This document shows positions 7,412 through 15,120 of a stretch of DNA of 64,000 nucleotides, piece after piece (position 1 is the first letter of the stretch; each line of letters begins with the position of its first letter). Under the pieces are notes generated by a model. The model made no database searches, was not told the origin of the DNA, and was given only the letters and a program-made list of their open reading frames with translations. The stretch lies in assembly GCA_050951605.1 (NCBI GenBank), contig JBMNJJ010000002.1, positions 62,001-126,000 of the forward strand, given 5' to 3'. Made by a program: the position numbers and the translations under genes. The DNA is from DUTS01 sp050951605. GTDB taxonomy: Bacteria; Bacillota; Peptococcia; DRI-13; DTU073.

Positions 7412-9343
7412 GTGGCTGAAAATGTAACAAGAAAAATTATTAAGAAACATTTAGTAGCAGGGGAATTGGTACAAGGAGAGGAAATAGCACTACAAATTGA
7501 CCAGACCTTGACACAAGATACAACGGGGACGATGGTTTACTTAGAGTTTGAAGCTCTCGGTTTTCCACGGGTAAAAACGAAAAGGTCAGTAGCTTATATT
7601 GACCATAATACGTTGCAGACAGGTTATAGGAATGCCGATGACCATCGCTTTATTCAATCAGCGGCGGAAAAATACGGTATTTATTTTTCACGACCGGGGA
7701 ATGGTATTTGTCATCAAGTTCACTTAGAACGTTTTACAGTGCCCGGTCAGACTCTGCTTGGTTCTGATAGTCATACTCCTACGGCAGGAGGGATGGGAAT
7801 GTTAGCTATCGGAGCCGGAGGCATGGATGTAGCAGTAGCTATGGGCGGTGGCGCTTATTATTTAAACATGCCTGAAATAGTGAATGTGCACTTAAAAGGG
7901 GAGTTACCTCCTTGGGTTAGTGCCAAAGATATCATCCTTACCCTTCTAGATAAACTTTCTGTTAAAGGAGGGGTAGGGAAAATCTTTGAGTATTCCGGAG
8001 AAGGTTTAGCCCAGCTTACTGTGCCAGAAAGAGCAACGATTACTAATATGGGTGCAGAATTGGGAGCAACAACCTCCATCTTTCCCAGTGATGAGGTAAC
8101 TTTACAATTTTTAAAAGCACAAGGGCGAGAAGCAGACTGGCGGGAATTAATTGCTGACGAAGGGGCAAGTTATGACCAGGTTATCGAAATTGATCTTTCC
8201 AGTTTGGAACCCTTAGTAGCTTGTCCCCATAGTCCGGATAAGGTAGTGAAGGTGAGTGACCTTTCTTCTACTAAGGTGGACCAGGTATGTATTGGCAGTT
8301 GTACTAATTCTTCTTATGTGGACTTGCTGAAGGTAGCGAAGATTTTGCGCGGGAAAACGATTCCTCCGCATGTTAGTTTAGTTATTTCCCCCGGTTCGAG
8401 ACAAGTTTTAAGTATGTTGGCCACGCAAGGGGCGTTGGCTGATTTGATTAATGCCGGGGCGAGAGTTTTGGAGTGTGCTTGTGGTCCTTGTATCGGGATG
8501 GGGCAAGCTCCGGCTACAGAAGCAGTATCTTTACGTACTTTTAATCGGAATTTTTATGGACGTAGTGGGACTGCCAGTGCCAATGTTTATTTGTGCAGTC
8601 CTGAAGTGGCAGCTGTTTCGGCGTTACATGGAAAAATAACTGACCCTCGTCTTTTAGAGCCGGTTACCGTATCTTTTCCGGAAAAATTTCAGGTTAATGA
8701 TAATTTAATTGTGCCTCCTTTAGCTGATGGGACAAAGGTAGAATTGATTAAGGGCCCTAATATTAAAGCGTTTCCGGTGAATCGGGAACTTCCTGCTTCT
8801 GTAAAAGGAACTGTGCTTTTGGTCATGGAAGATAATATTACGACCGACCATATTATGCCTTCACCAGCAGACCTTTTGCCCTTGCGTTCCAATATCCCGG
8901 CTCTGGCTGAACATTGTCTTAGTCCTGTTGACCCAGACTTTCCTGCTCAGGCGCAAGCAAAAGGTGGGGGATTCTTGGTTGCAGGTGAAAATTATGGACA
9001 AGGTTCGAGTAGGGAACATGCGGCCCTAGTGCCTTTATATTTGGGCATTAAAGGGGTGCTAGCGCTTTCTTTTGCGCGGATTCATAAGGCAAATTTGCTT
9101 AATTCAGGGATTTTGCCCGTAACTTTTGTGGAGAAAAAAGATTATCTTCGTTTAAATAAGGATGACGAGTTGGTGCTAGATAACTTACCTCAGCAGATTT
9201 TAGCCGGAGAGACGATTATGGTACAGAATAAAACCGGTGGTTATTCTTTTCCGGTTAGGTTATCAGTTTCGGCACGGCAGAAAGAAATTTTGTTAGCTGG
9301 TGGATTATTGCCTTATACTAGGAAGAAGGCAGAAGAAAATTAA
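7412..9343 (+). CDS. Aconitate hydratase (short, about 640-residue form)
   Basis: It interconverts citrate, cis-aconitate and isocitrate with a [4Fe-4S] cluster. Cluster cysteines are visible in CIGSCTNSSY and ECACGPCIGMG. Substrate-binding segments include GSDSHTPTAGG early on and the swivel domain at the C-terminus (ENYGQGSSREHAALVPLYLG, then ARIHKANLLNSGILP). At 643 residues it is the short type that joins LeuC-like and LeuD-like parts in one chain, not the 890-residue AcnA. The GTG start at 7412 follows AGAGGAGGAG by about 8 bases. It lies between the NifV-like synthase and isocitrate dehydrogenase, with gaps of 50 and 29 bases, so one operon is likely. Confidence 0.9.
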   Translation: MAENVTRKIIKKHLVAGELVQGEEIALQIDQTLTQDTTGTMVYLEFEALGFPRVKTKRSVAYIDHNTLQTGYRNADDHRFIQSAAEKYGIYFSRPGNGICHQVHLERFTVPGQTLLGSDSHTPTAGGMGMLAIGAGGMDVAVAMGGGAYYLNMPEIVNVHLKGELPPWVSAKDIILTLLDKLSVKGGVGKIFEYSGEGLAQLTVPERATITNMGAELGATTSIFPSDEVTLQFLKAQGREADWRELIADEGASYDQVIEIDLSSLEPLVACPHSPDKVVKVSDLSSTKVDQVCIGSCTNSSYVDLLKVAKILRGKTIPPHVSLVISPGSRQVLSMLATQGALADLINAGARVLECACGPCIGMGQAPATEAVSLRTFNRNFYGRSGTASANVYLCSPEVAAVSALHGKITDPRLLEPVTVSFPEKFQVNDNLIVPPLADGTKVELIKGPNIKAFPVNRELPASVKGTVLLVMEDNITTDHIMPSPADLLPLRSNIPALAEHCLSPVDPDFPAQAQAKGGGFLVAGENYGQGSSREHAALVPLYLGIKGVLALSFARIHKANLLNSGILPVTFVEKKDYLRLNKDDELVLDNLPQQILAGETIMVQNKTGGYSFPVRLSVSARQKEILLAGGLLPYTRKKAEEN

Positions 9344-9372
9344 GTTGTTTAAGTAGTAGAAGATAAGGAGAA

Positions 9373-10614
9373 ATGGCAGAAATGACTTTACGAATAGAAA
9401 TGAATAATCCTCTTGTCGAACTAGATGGGGATGAAATGACGCGTGTACTCTGGCAGATGATTAAAGAGATGCTTCTGGAACCGTATCTTAATTTAAAGAC
9501 GGAGTACTATGACTTAGGTTTAAAAAATAGAGAGAAAACAGCAGACCAAGTAACGTATGATGCCGCCTCGGCGATTAAAAAACATCGGGTCGGGGTGAAA
9601 TGTGCCACGATTACGCCTAATGCGGCACGCGTGGAGGAGTATAATTTACGGGAAATGTATCAGAGCCCTAATGGCACGATTAGAGCTATTCTTGATGGTA
9701 CGGTATTTCGCAAACCCATACTGGTGCGAAATATTAAGCCTTTAGTTAAGACTTGGACAAAATCGATTACGATTGCTCGTCATGCTTATGGTGATATTTA
9801 TAAAGATGTGGAAATACGGATTGAAGGTGCGGGGAAAGCGGAACTCATTTTTACAGCAGAAAATGGTGATATCCAAAAAGAAGTTATTCATGACTTTGCT
9901 GGACCAGGTGTTATTTTAGGGATGCATAATTTAGATAAGTCTATTGCCAGTTTTGCACGAACTTGTTTTAATTATGCCTTAGAACAGAAACAGGACTTAT
10001 GGTTCTCGGCTAAAGATACTATTTCCAAAAAATATGACCATAGATTTAAAGATATTTTTGCAGAAATATTTGTAAGCGAGTATAAAGAAAAATTTGCTGC
10101 GCAAGGGATTGAGTATTTTTATACTTTGATTGATGATGCTGTAGCGCGGCTCATGCGTTCACCGGGCGGAATGGTCTTAGCCTGTAAAAATTATGACGGT
10201 GATGTTATTTCGGATTTAGTGGCCTCTGCTTTTGGCAGTTTGGCGATGATGACTTCAGTTTTGGTTTCTCCCCAGGGAGAATATTTATATGAAGCAGCTC
10301 ATGGTACAGTTCAGCGCCATTATTACAGGCATTTACAGGGCGAAGAGACTTCCACAAATTCAATGGCGACCATTTTTGCTTGGAGTGGGGCTTTACGCAA
10401 ACGTGGTGAACTGGATCATTCGGCTCAGTTAGTCAATTTTGCTGCTTGTTTGGAAAAGGCGGCGCTCAGCACTATCGAAGAGGGATATATGACGAAGGAC
10501 TTAGCTCTGATTGCCGAACAGCCGGTGCGCGAAGTATTAAATACCGTTCAGTTTTTGGAAGCGGTAAAAATTCGTTTAGATAAAAACAAGCTTGGAAAGA
10601 CAATAAAAGTGTAG
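9373..10614 (+). CDS. icd: NADP-dependent isocitrate dehydrogenase (homodimeric, eukaryote-like type)
   Basis: It oxidatively decarboxylates isocitrate to 2-oxoglutarate. The 413-residue length and segments ELDGDEMTRVLWQ, PNGTIRAILDGTVFRKPI, SPGGMVLACKNYDGDVISD and EAAHGTVQRHYYRH match the type II family (as in human IDH1) rather than E. coli Icd. The Arg-His of TVQRH corresponds to the NADP-phosphate contacts of that family. In the usual GRHAHGDQY segment this protein reads ARHAYGDIY. ATAAGGAGA precedes the ATG. It is the last gene of the 2-oxoglutarate block, which ends in a strong terminator. Confidence 0.92.
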   Translation: MAEMTLRIEMNNPLVELDGDEMTRVLWQMIKEMLLEPYLNLKTEYYDLGLKNREKTADQVTYDAASAIKKHRVGVKCATITPNAARVEEYNLREMYQSPNGTIRAILDGTVFRKPILVRNIKPLVKTWTKSITIARHAYGDIYKDVEIRIEGAGKAELIFTAENGDIQKEVIHDFAGPGVILGMHNLDKSIASFARTCFNYALEQKQDLWFSAKDTISKKYDHRFKDIFAEIFVSEYKEKFAAQGIEYFYTLIDDAVARLMRSPGGMVLACKNYDGDVISDLVASAFGSLAMMTSVLVSPQGEYLYEAAHGTVQRHYYRHLQGEETSTNSMATIFAWSGALRKRGELDHSAQLVNFAACLEKAALSTIEEGYMTKDLALIAEQPVREVLNTVQFLEAVKIRLDKNKLGKTIKV

Positions 10615-10670
10615 AAGAACTGAGAAAAGTGAAAAAAATGTAGAAAGAAAAATAAAAAATAAAAGAAAAA

Positions 10671-10698
10671 ACAGTACCTGAAAAGGTGCTGTTTTTTT
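10671..10698 (+). terminator. Terminator after isocitrate dehydrogenase
   Basis: ACAGTACCT pairs with AGGTGCTGT around a short A-rich loop and is followed by seven Ts. Confidence 0.85.
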
Positions 10699-10779
10699 AT
10701 GGAGCGAAGCCTTAGAAGAGATTTAAAAAACAAATTCAGTGATTAGCAAGAAGTGACAAATTTTACCACAGGATTATTG

Positions 10780-10850
10780 TATAATATGAATTGGAAATAT
10801 TATCCTACGTAAGGCGCGCTACGTATAAGGGGGCGATGCTGAAGAATAAA
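10780..10850 (+). promoter_or_regulatory. Leader/promoter region of the TasA-like locus
   Basis: The 320-base gap before the first TasA-like gene holds a TATAAT at 10780-10785 (no good -35 at standard spacing). Next comes a repeated CTACGTA at 10805-10811 and 10819-10825. TACGTA is self-complementary, so the pair can act as two operator half-sites or as a hairpin. GGGGGCGATGC follows. No known riboswitch was recognised. The remainder of the gap shows nothing else. Confidence 0.3.
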
Positions 10851-10934
10851 GATAATTTTTCAGTGTAGTTGCTTCATTAGTTTTAGCAAAAACAAAGCAA
10901 GAAAAGTTTAAAAAAATTAGGAGGAATTTGAGTA

Positions 10935-11525
10935 ATGAAGAAAACAAGATTATTAATTGCTACATTGGTATGTGCAGTAATGCTCATGGGTATCGGCTAT
11001 GCCTGGTGGAATGATTCCGTGGTAATTGCCGGTACTGCAGTTACAGGGAATATGGATGTTAATTTTGCAGAAGAAGTTAATGTAGAGAAAAGTGATTATG
11101 TAATAGCAGAAGCAGCAGTTAGTGATGAAGAAATGGAAACTATAGACTGCAGTTTTACTAATTTATATCCCGATGCTGTAGCCGGTTTTAGTGGCATAAT
11201 CGAAAACAATAGTTCCATTCCGGTTAAATTGGCTGAGGCTACATTTACTTTAGAGCCGGAAGATGGAATTTTAGCGGATTATTTATTAGCTTCTATGACT
11301 AAGGATGGTACTTATGTAGCTATTGATGAATTTGAGGCTAATTTTGTGGCTAATTTTAATGCTACTCTTGCAGGTGATAACTTTGCTAAAGACGGAGAGT
11401 TGGGCGTTGAGGAAAGTGCTCCGATTAGTGTATTTTTGAAAATTGACGAAGAGGCTCCTACTGATACTACGGAAGGGCAAACAATTGGTTTTAATTTAAA
11501 ATTGGATTGGCAGCAATTTAATTGA
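10935..11525 (+). CDS. TasA/camelysin-like secreted protein 1
   Basis: This is a 196-residue protein. Its signal peptide carries the SipW-type tail (hydrophobic core, then GIGYAWWND) followed by a beta-rich mature part (GTAVTGNMDVNF, CSFTNLYPDAVAGFSGIIEN, ending NLKLDWQQFN). This layout is that of TasA/CalY proteins, which a SipW-like peptidase matures and which assemble into extracellular fibres or surface layers. Its first 30 residues are almost identical to those of two genes downstream, while the mature parts differ. A TTAGGAGGAATTTGAGTA ribosome site precedes the ATG. It is the first gene of the locus. Function as a fibre subunit is inferred. Confidence 0.8.
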   Translation: MKKTRLLIATLVCAVMLMGIGYAWWNDSVVIAGTAVTGNMDVNFAEEVNVEKSDYVIAEAAVSDEEMETIDCSFTNLYPDAVAGFSGIIENNSSIPVKLAEATFTLEPEDGILADYLLASMTKDGTYVAIDEFEANFVANFNATLAGDNFAKDGELGVEESAPISVFLKIDEEAPTDTTEGQTIGFNLKLDWQQFN

Positions 11526-11569
11526 TTAGCTCCCCAAGAGTAAAGAAAAGTTATTAAGCAGTAAATTCT

Positions 11570-11621
11570 CATATGAGTGGGAGATGAACAAAGAATATCT
11601 TTGTTCATCTCAGCTCATATG
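11570..11621 (+). other. Long perfect intercistronic hairpin
   Basis: CATATGAG (11570-11577) pairs with CTCATATG (11614-11621), and GAGATGAACAAAG (11581-11593) pairs perfectly with CTTTGTTCATCTC (11599-11611) around a five-base loop. No T-run follows. It may cap or stabilise the mRNA of the first TasA-like gene, or lower expression of the genes behind it. Confidence 0.7.
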
Positions 11622-11662
11622 CTAGTTTCACGATTAGGTAGTGAGAAAGTGAGTAGGTAGAA

Positions 11663-12178
11663 ATGGTAAGACCCGGAAGGAGAAAAAAAGCCAAAAAGTA
11701 TTTGTATTATCAACTGTTGTTAAGCGTGGCGATTATTCTATTTTTGGGTGCAATGGGTATCGGTTATGCGTGCTGGAACGACTTTTTGCATGTGGAAGGG
11801 ACGGTTACTACTGGATTTATTGAACCTGTTTTTTATGAACCTCGTTTATCTGTAAATGGTTGTCAAGGACGCGGTGAGGTACTCATGTCTGAACAGGGGA
11901 AAAAGCTTTATGTTGATATTCAAAATGCTCGTCATGGTGATGTTTTTTTTCTCGATTTTAAGATTAAAAATGAGGGGACGGTACCGGTAAAAGCGGAGAC
12001 ACTAGTAGTAACTTCCGGGAAGGCTTTGGATATTAAATTAATTCATGAACCGGATAGCATCATTGAGGGGCAAGATATGAGTCAAGGACAAATCAGGATA
12101 AAGGTACGTAAAGTAGCAGAAGACTGTGATAATGCTTTTATGGTACAGCTTTCTTTTCATCAGATTACGGTATTTTAA
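11663..12178 (+). CDS. TasA-like secreted protein with divergent signal peptide
   Basis: This is a 171-residue protein with a basic N-terminus (MVRPGRRKKAKKYLYY), a hydrophobic helix and the SipW-type tail MGIGYACWNDFLHVEGTVTTG, where Cys replaces the first Trp of GIGYAWW. The mature region has the same start (GTVTTGFIEPVF) and a closing beta strand (FMVQLSFHQITVF) but lacks the acidic inserts of its neighbours. In the Bacillus system a second, minor component (TapA) anchors or nucleates the fibre; this odd member could be an equivalent, but that is speculation. It lies between near-identical paralogues, 21 bases before the next one. Confidence 0.7.
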   Translation: MVRPGRRKKAKKYLYYQLLLSVAIILFLGAMGIGYACWNDFLHVEGTVTTGFIEPVFYEPRLSVNGCQGRGEVLMSEQGKKLYVDIQNARHGDVFFLDFKIKNEGTVPVKAETLVVTSGKALDIKLIHEPDSIIEGQDMSQGQIRIKVRKVAEDCDNAFMVQLSFHQITVF

Positions 12179-12198
12179 AAATTGGAGGAATTTAAGTA

Positions 12199-12825
12199 AT
12201 GAAAAAAACAAGATTATTAATTGCTACATTGGTATGTGCAGTTATGCTCATGGGTATCGGTTATGCTTGGTGGAATGATGCTGTAACGATTGGCGGTACA
12301 GCGGGGACTGGGCATATGGATGTTGTATTTACGACTGCGAATGTTGTTGGCGCTGAACATATTGATGCCGAGGCTGAACCCAGTTCTAACGGTAAAGAGA
12401 TAGAATGTACTTTTAGTAATTTATATCCCGGTGGTGTAATTGAATTTAGTGCAACTGTGCAAAACAACAGTAGTATCCCTGTGAAATTCGATGGTGCCAA
12501 GCTTACACTTTCTGAAAATGCAGAGGAATTTAAACAATTTATAGAAGCAACTGTATTTGATCCGGAGTATTATGATATTTGGCTCCCCATTGAGAATTTT
12601 GTTGGGATTATGGATCTTGTTAAAACCGAACCGGATTTGTCGTTTATGCCAGAACTTGCAGATATGGTGCCTGCAAAGTTAGAACCTAATGAATCTAAAG
12701 ATGTAACTATATATCTTAGACTTGCTGAAGATGCCGAGAATGATACTGAAGATCAAACTTTTACTCTTAATGTAAAATTCGATTGGAGACAATTTAATGC
12801 ACCTACACCGGAACCGGAGGTATAA
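12199..12825 (+). CDS. TasA/camelysin-like secreted protein 2
   Basis: This is a 208-residue paralogue of the gene at 10935. The signal peptide is nearly identical, including the Met-rich core and GIGYAWWND. The mature part differs: GTAGTGHMDVVF, CTFSNLYPGGVIEFSATVQN and a C-terminal NVKFDWRQFNAPTPEPEV that adds a Pro/Glu tail. TTGGAGGAATTTAAG lies just before the ATG and is close to that of the first paralogue, so the 5' end appears to have been duplicated with its ribosome site. A short inverted repeat (AAGGTTA at 12849, TAACCTT at 12869) follows the stop. Likely an alternative fibre subunit. Confidence 0.8.
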   Translation: MKKTRLLIATLVCAVMLMGIGYAWWNDAVTIGGTAGTGHMDVVFTTANVVGAEHIDAEAEPSSNGKEIECTFSNLYPGGVIEFSATVQNNSSIPVKFDGAKLTLSENAEEFKQFIEATVFDPEYYDIWLPIENFVGIMDLVKTEPDLSFMPELADMVPAKLEPNESKDVTIYLRLAEDAENDTEDQTFTLNVKFDWRQFNAPTPEPEV

Positions 12826-12941
12826 AGCATAATTATTTAGAGGTCGCCAAGGTTAGGGTGAGCAAGGGTAACCTTTGTTTACTTTGACTAAAAAAATACC
12901 CATTACAGATAATTCGTAAGGGGTGAGGAAAGGGAAAGCAA

Positions 12942-13607
12942 ATGAAAAAAACAAGATTATTAATTGCCACATTAGTATGTACAGTTATGCTCATGGGTAT
13001 AGGTTATGCTTGGTGGAATGATTTGCTTACTATTAATGGTACTGCGACTACGGGTAAGATGAATGTGTATTTTGAAAATGATACACTAAATGGGGTAAAA
13101 TACCCTAAAGTTTCTGGAAGTCATTATGTAGAGCCGTCTATAGTTGAAGCTGAGGCTCAAAAGATTACTTGTAGTTTTGAGAATTTATATCCCGGAGCTA
13201 CGGGGAAAGTTGATTTTGTAGTTATAAATGATAGTGATATTCCGGTAAAATTAGATGCCTTTGAGATTAAGGTAACGGGAGATGAAGAATTGAAATCAAA
13301 AGTATACGCAATAGCTAATTATTGTAAAATAGATGAACTGGGTAATCAGGTCGAGGATTTTGGTGGTACTACTTCGCAAGTATTACTGGAAGAATTAGCA
13401 GATGAATTAAATAATTGCTTAGAAGAAACTATTTTAAACCCCGGTGAAAGGTTATCTTTTGGTGTCCCGGAAGGTGAAGAAGAGTGTCCTGATAGTGAAG
13501 ATTGTATCACGTTATGGGTTGACCGTGAGAAGGCAGAGAATGATACGCAAGGGCAAAAAGTTGAGTTTACTTTAAAAATGGCTTGGCAGCAATTTAATCA
13601 ATCGTAG
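12942..13607 (+). CDS. TasA/camelysin-like secreted protein 3
   Basis: This is a 221-residue paralogue with the same signal peptide (one Ala-to-Thr change) and GIGYAWWND tail. The mature part starts GTATTGKMNVYF and has the shared CSFENLYPGATGKVDFVVIN block and closing TLKMAWQQFNQS. It is longer than the other copies, with an acidic, Cys-containing insert (EGEEECPDSEDCITLW) that could form a disulphide. The three paralogues share ends but not middles, which suggests diversification of the exposed surface. The ribosome site is weaker here (GGTGAGGAAAGGG). Confidence 0.8.
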   Translation: MKKTRLLIATLVCTVMLMGIGYAWWNDLLTINGTATTGKMNVYFENDTLNGVKYPKVSGSHYVEPSIVEAEAQKITCSFENLYPGATGKVDFVVINDSDIPVKLDAFEIKVTGDEELKSKVYAIANYCKIDELGNQVEDFGGTTSQVLLEELADELNNCLEETILNPGERLSFGVPEGEEECPDSEDCITLWVDREKAENDTQGQKVEFTLKMAWQQFNQS

Positions 13608-13713
13608 TGTGGTGAGCTTGAGCATAAGTGGCAAATATTTGGTGAGATGGGCGAGGTTTAAACTTGGCTCATCTTGCCATCTTAATTTTATATAAAGTTG
13701 AGGTGAGTTTTTT

Positions 13714-13914
13714 ATGCGTAAATATATAAGTGTGATGTTATGTTGTTTTTTTGTGGCAGTGGCTCTTATCCCCGGAGCCTATTCGCTTTGGCGACAAGAT
13801 TTAGGAATATGGGGACATGTGCAAATTACTGTAGATAAAGAAAATAAGGGTCATAAGGACAAGCTGAAAGAAGCAGAGACAAGGGAAGAGTGTGAGGAAG
13901 GACATGCTGATTAA
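13714..13914 (+). CDS. Small secreted TasA-signal-type peptide
   Basis: This is a 66-residue product with a signal peptide like its neighbours (hydrophobic core, then PGAYSLWRQDLGIWGHVQITV), but the mature part is only a charged tail (KENKGHKDKLKEAETREECEEGHAD). The beta-sandwich of the larger paralogues is missing, so it may be a truncated substrate or an accessory peptide. GAGGTGAG lies about 10 bases before the ATG. Its 3' end overlaps the signal peptidase gene by 11 bases, which implies coupled translation. Confidence 0.6.
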   Translation: MRKYISVMLCCFFVAVALIPGAYSLWRQDLGIWGHVQITVDKENKGHKDKLKEAETREECEEGHAD

Positions 13915-15097
13915 AAGGGAACCGCGAAGGCAGTTAGCTAGATGTTTGCTGGTAATGCTCTTCGTCATAGTGATCCTTTTTTTGACCAATACTAATTTGT
14001 TTACGTTTACTAATAAAAGTAATTTTATTTATGGGGGAAGACCCCTGCTTTGGTTGGGGGTAGCCTGGTTAGTATACTTATTTCCACGAACTAGGTTTGC
14101 CGGACGTTTAAGTTTACGCCGTTTTATTGCTCAATTGGCTGTGGGAGCGGCGGTAATTTATTTACTCTTTTTAATGACGGCAGGAATGACGCAAGGGTTT
14201 GGGAAGAGTCCCTATGCTTTCACCCCTTTTGCTATCTTGCTTAATTTGTTCTATGTTGTTTCTTTTACTGTGGGAGTAGAAGCGGCGAGGTCTTATTTAA
14301 TTAATAGTTATAAAGGGAAAAGAGTTGTTTTGATTTTAGGGCTAGTCAGTGTTTTTTTTGTTTTAACAGAGTTGTCTTGGCGGGAGATTCAGAATATCCA
14401 GACTAATTTCGCTGCCGTAAAATATGTAGGTGGGACTTTGTGTCCTGCTTTAGCTCAGAGTGTTTTTACTTCTTATTTTGCTTATTTAGGTGGTCTTGTT
14501 CCGACCCTGATTTATCATGGTATTTTAGTGGCTTTTGAATGGTTTTGTCCAATTTTACCTGATTTAAGTTGGTCGATGAAGACTTTTTTAGGTTGTTTTG
14601 TCCCTGTTTTTAGTTTACTTTTTGTGCAACATCTTTATTTATTGCAGGCAAGGGAATTAAAAAGAACATCAACAGGTAGTGAACAGATTTCCGGTTGGTT
14701 GTTTACCAGTATTTTTTCTGTTTTGATTATTTGGTTTGCGGTGGGGCTATTTCCTGTCTATCCCTCGGTGATTGTTACGGGAAGCATGGAACCTTTGATT
14801 AAACCCGGGGATATTGTTCTTTTGCAAAAAATACAAGGGGAAGAGGCCCAAATAGGTGATATTATTCAATATTTTCATCAGGAAGAAGAGATTTATATTA
14901 CCCATCGCGTTATTGCGATAGATAATGAAGCGAAGAAAAAGTTGCAAACCCAAGGAGACAATAATCCCAGTCCTGATTCGTTTCCGGTTTTTTTAGAGCA
15001 GGTGAAAGGAAAAGTTAGGGGCATTATTCCTAAAGTTGGTTGGCTGACCCTTGTTTTAAGGAGCAAAGGGGGGATTCCTGCTGATGTGGGAATTTAA
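13904..15097 (+). CDS. SipW-like signal peptidase I with large multi-span N-terminal membrane domain
   Basis: The C-terminal third is a type I signal peptidase of the archaeal/ER (SipW) class. The catalytic Ser is in VTGSMEPLIKPGDIVLL, a His replaces the usual Lys in ITHRVIAI, and the Asp is in TQGDNNPSPDS. About 270 residues of membrane-spanning sequence precede it (roughly seven to eight hydrophobic segments), where Bacillus SipW has only one. It should mature the GYAWW-type precursors encoded just upstream. An ATG at 13904 with GAGG six bases before it was preferred to the GTG at 13892. The role of the extra membrane domain is unknown. Confidence 0.85.
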   Translation: MLIKREPRRQLARCLLVMLFVIVILFLTNTNLFTFTNKSNFIYGGRPLLWLGVAWLVYLFPRTRFAGRLSLRRFIAQLAVGAAVIYLLFLMTAGMTQGFGKSPYAFTPFAILLNLFYVVSFTVGVEAARSYLINSYKGKRVVLILGLVSVFFVLTELSWREIQNIQTNFAAVKYVGGTLCPALAQSVFTSYFAYLGGLVPTLIYHGILVAFEWFCPILPDLSWSMKTFLGCFVPVFSLLFVQHLYLLQARELKRTSTGSEQISGWLFTSIFSVLIIWFAVGLFPVYPSVIVTGSMEPLIKPGDIVLLQKIQGEEAQIGDIIQYFHQEEEIYITHRVIAIDNEAKKKLQTQGDNNPSPDSFPVFLEQVKGKVRGIIPKVGWLTLVLRSKGGIPADVGI

Positions 15098-15120
15098 GAT
15101 TAAGGGAGGTTAAGCAATAA

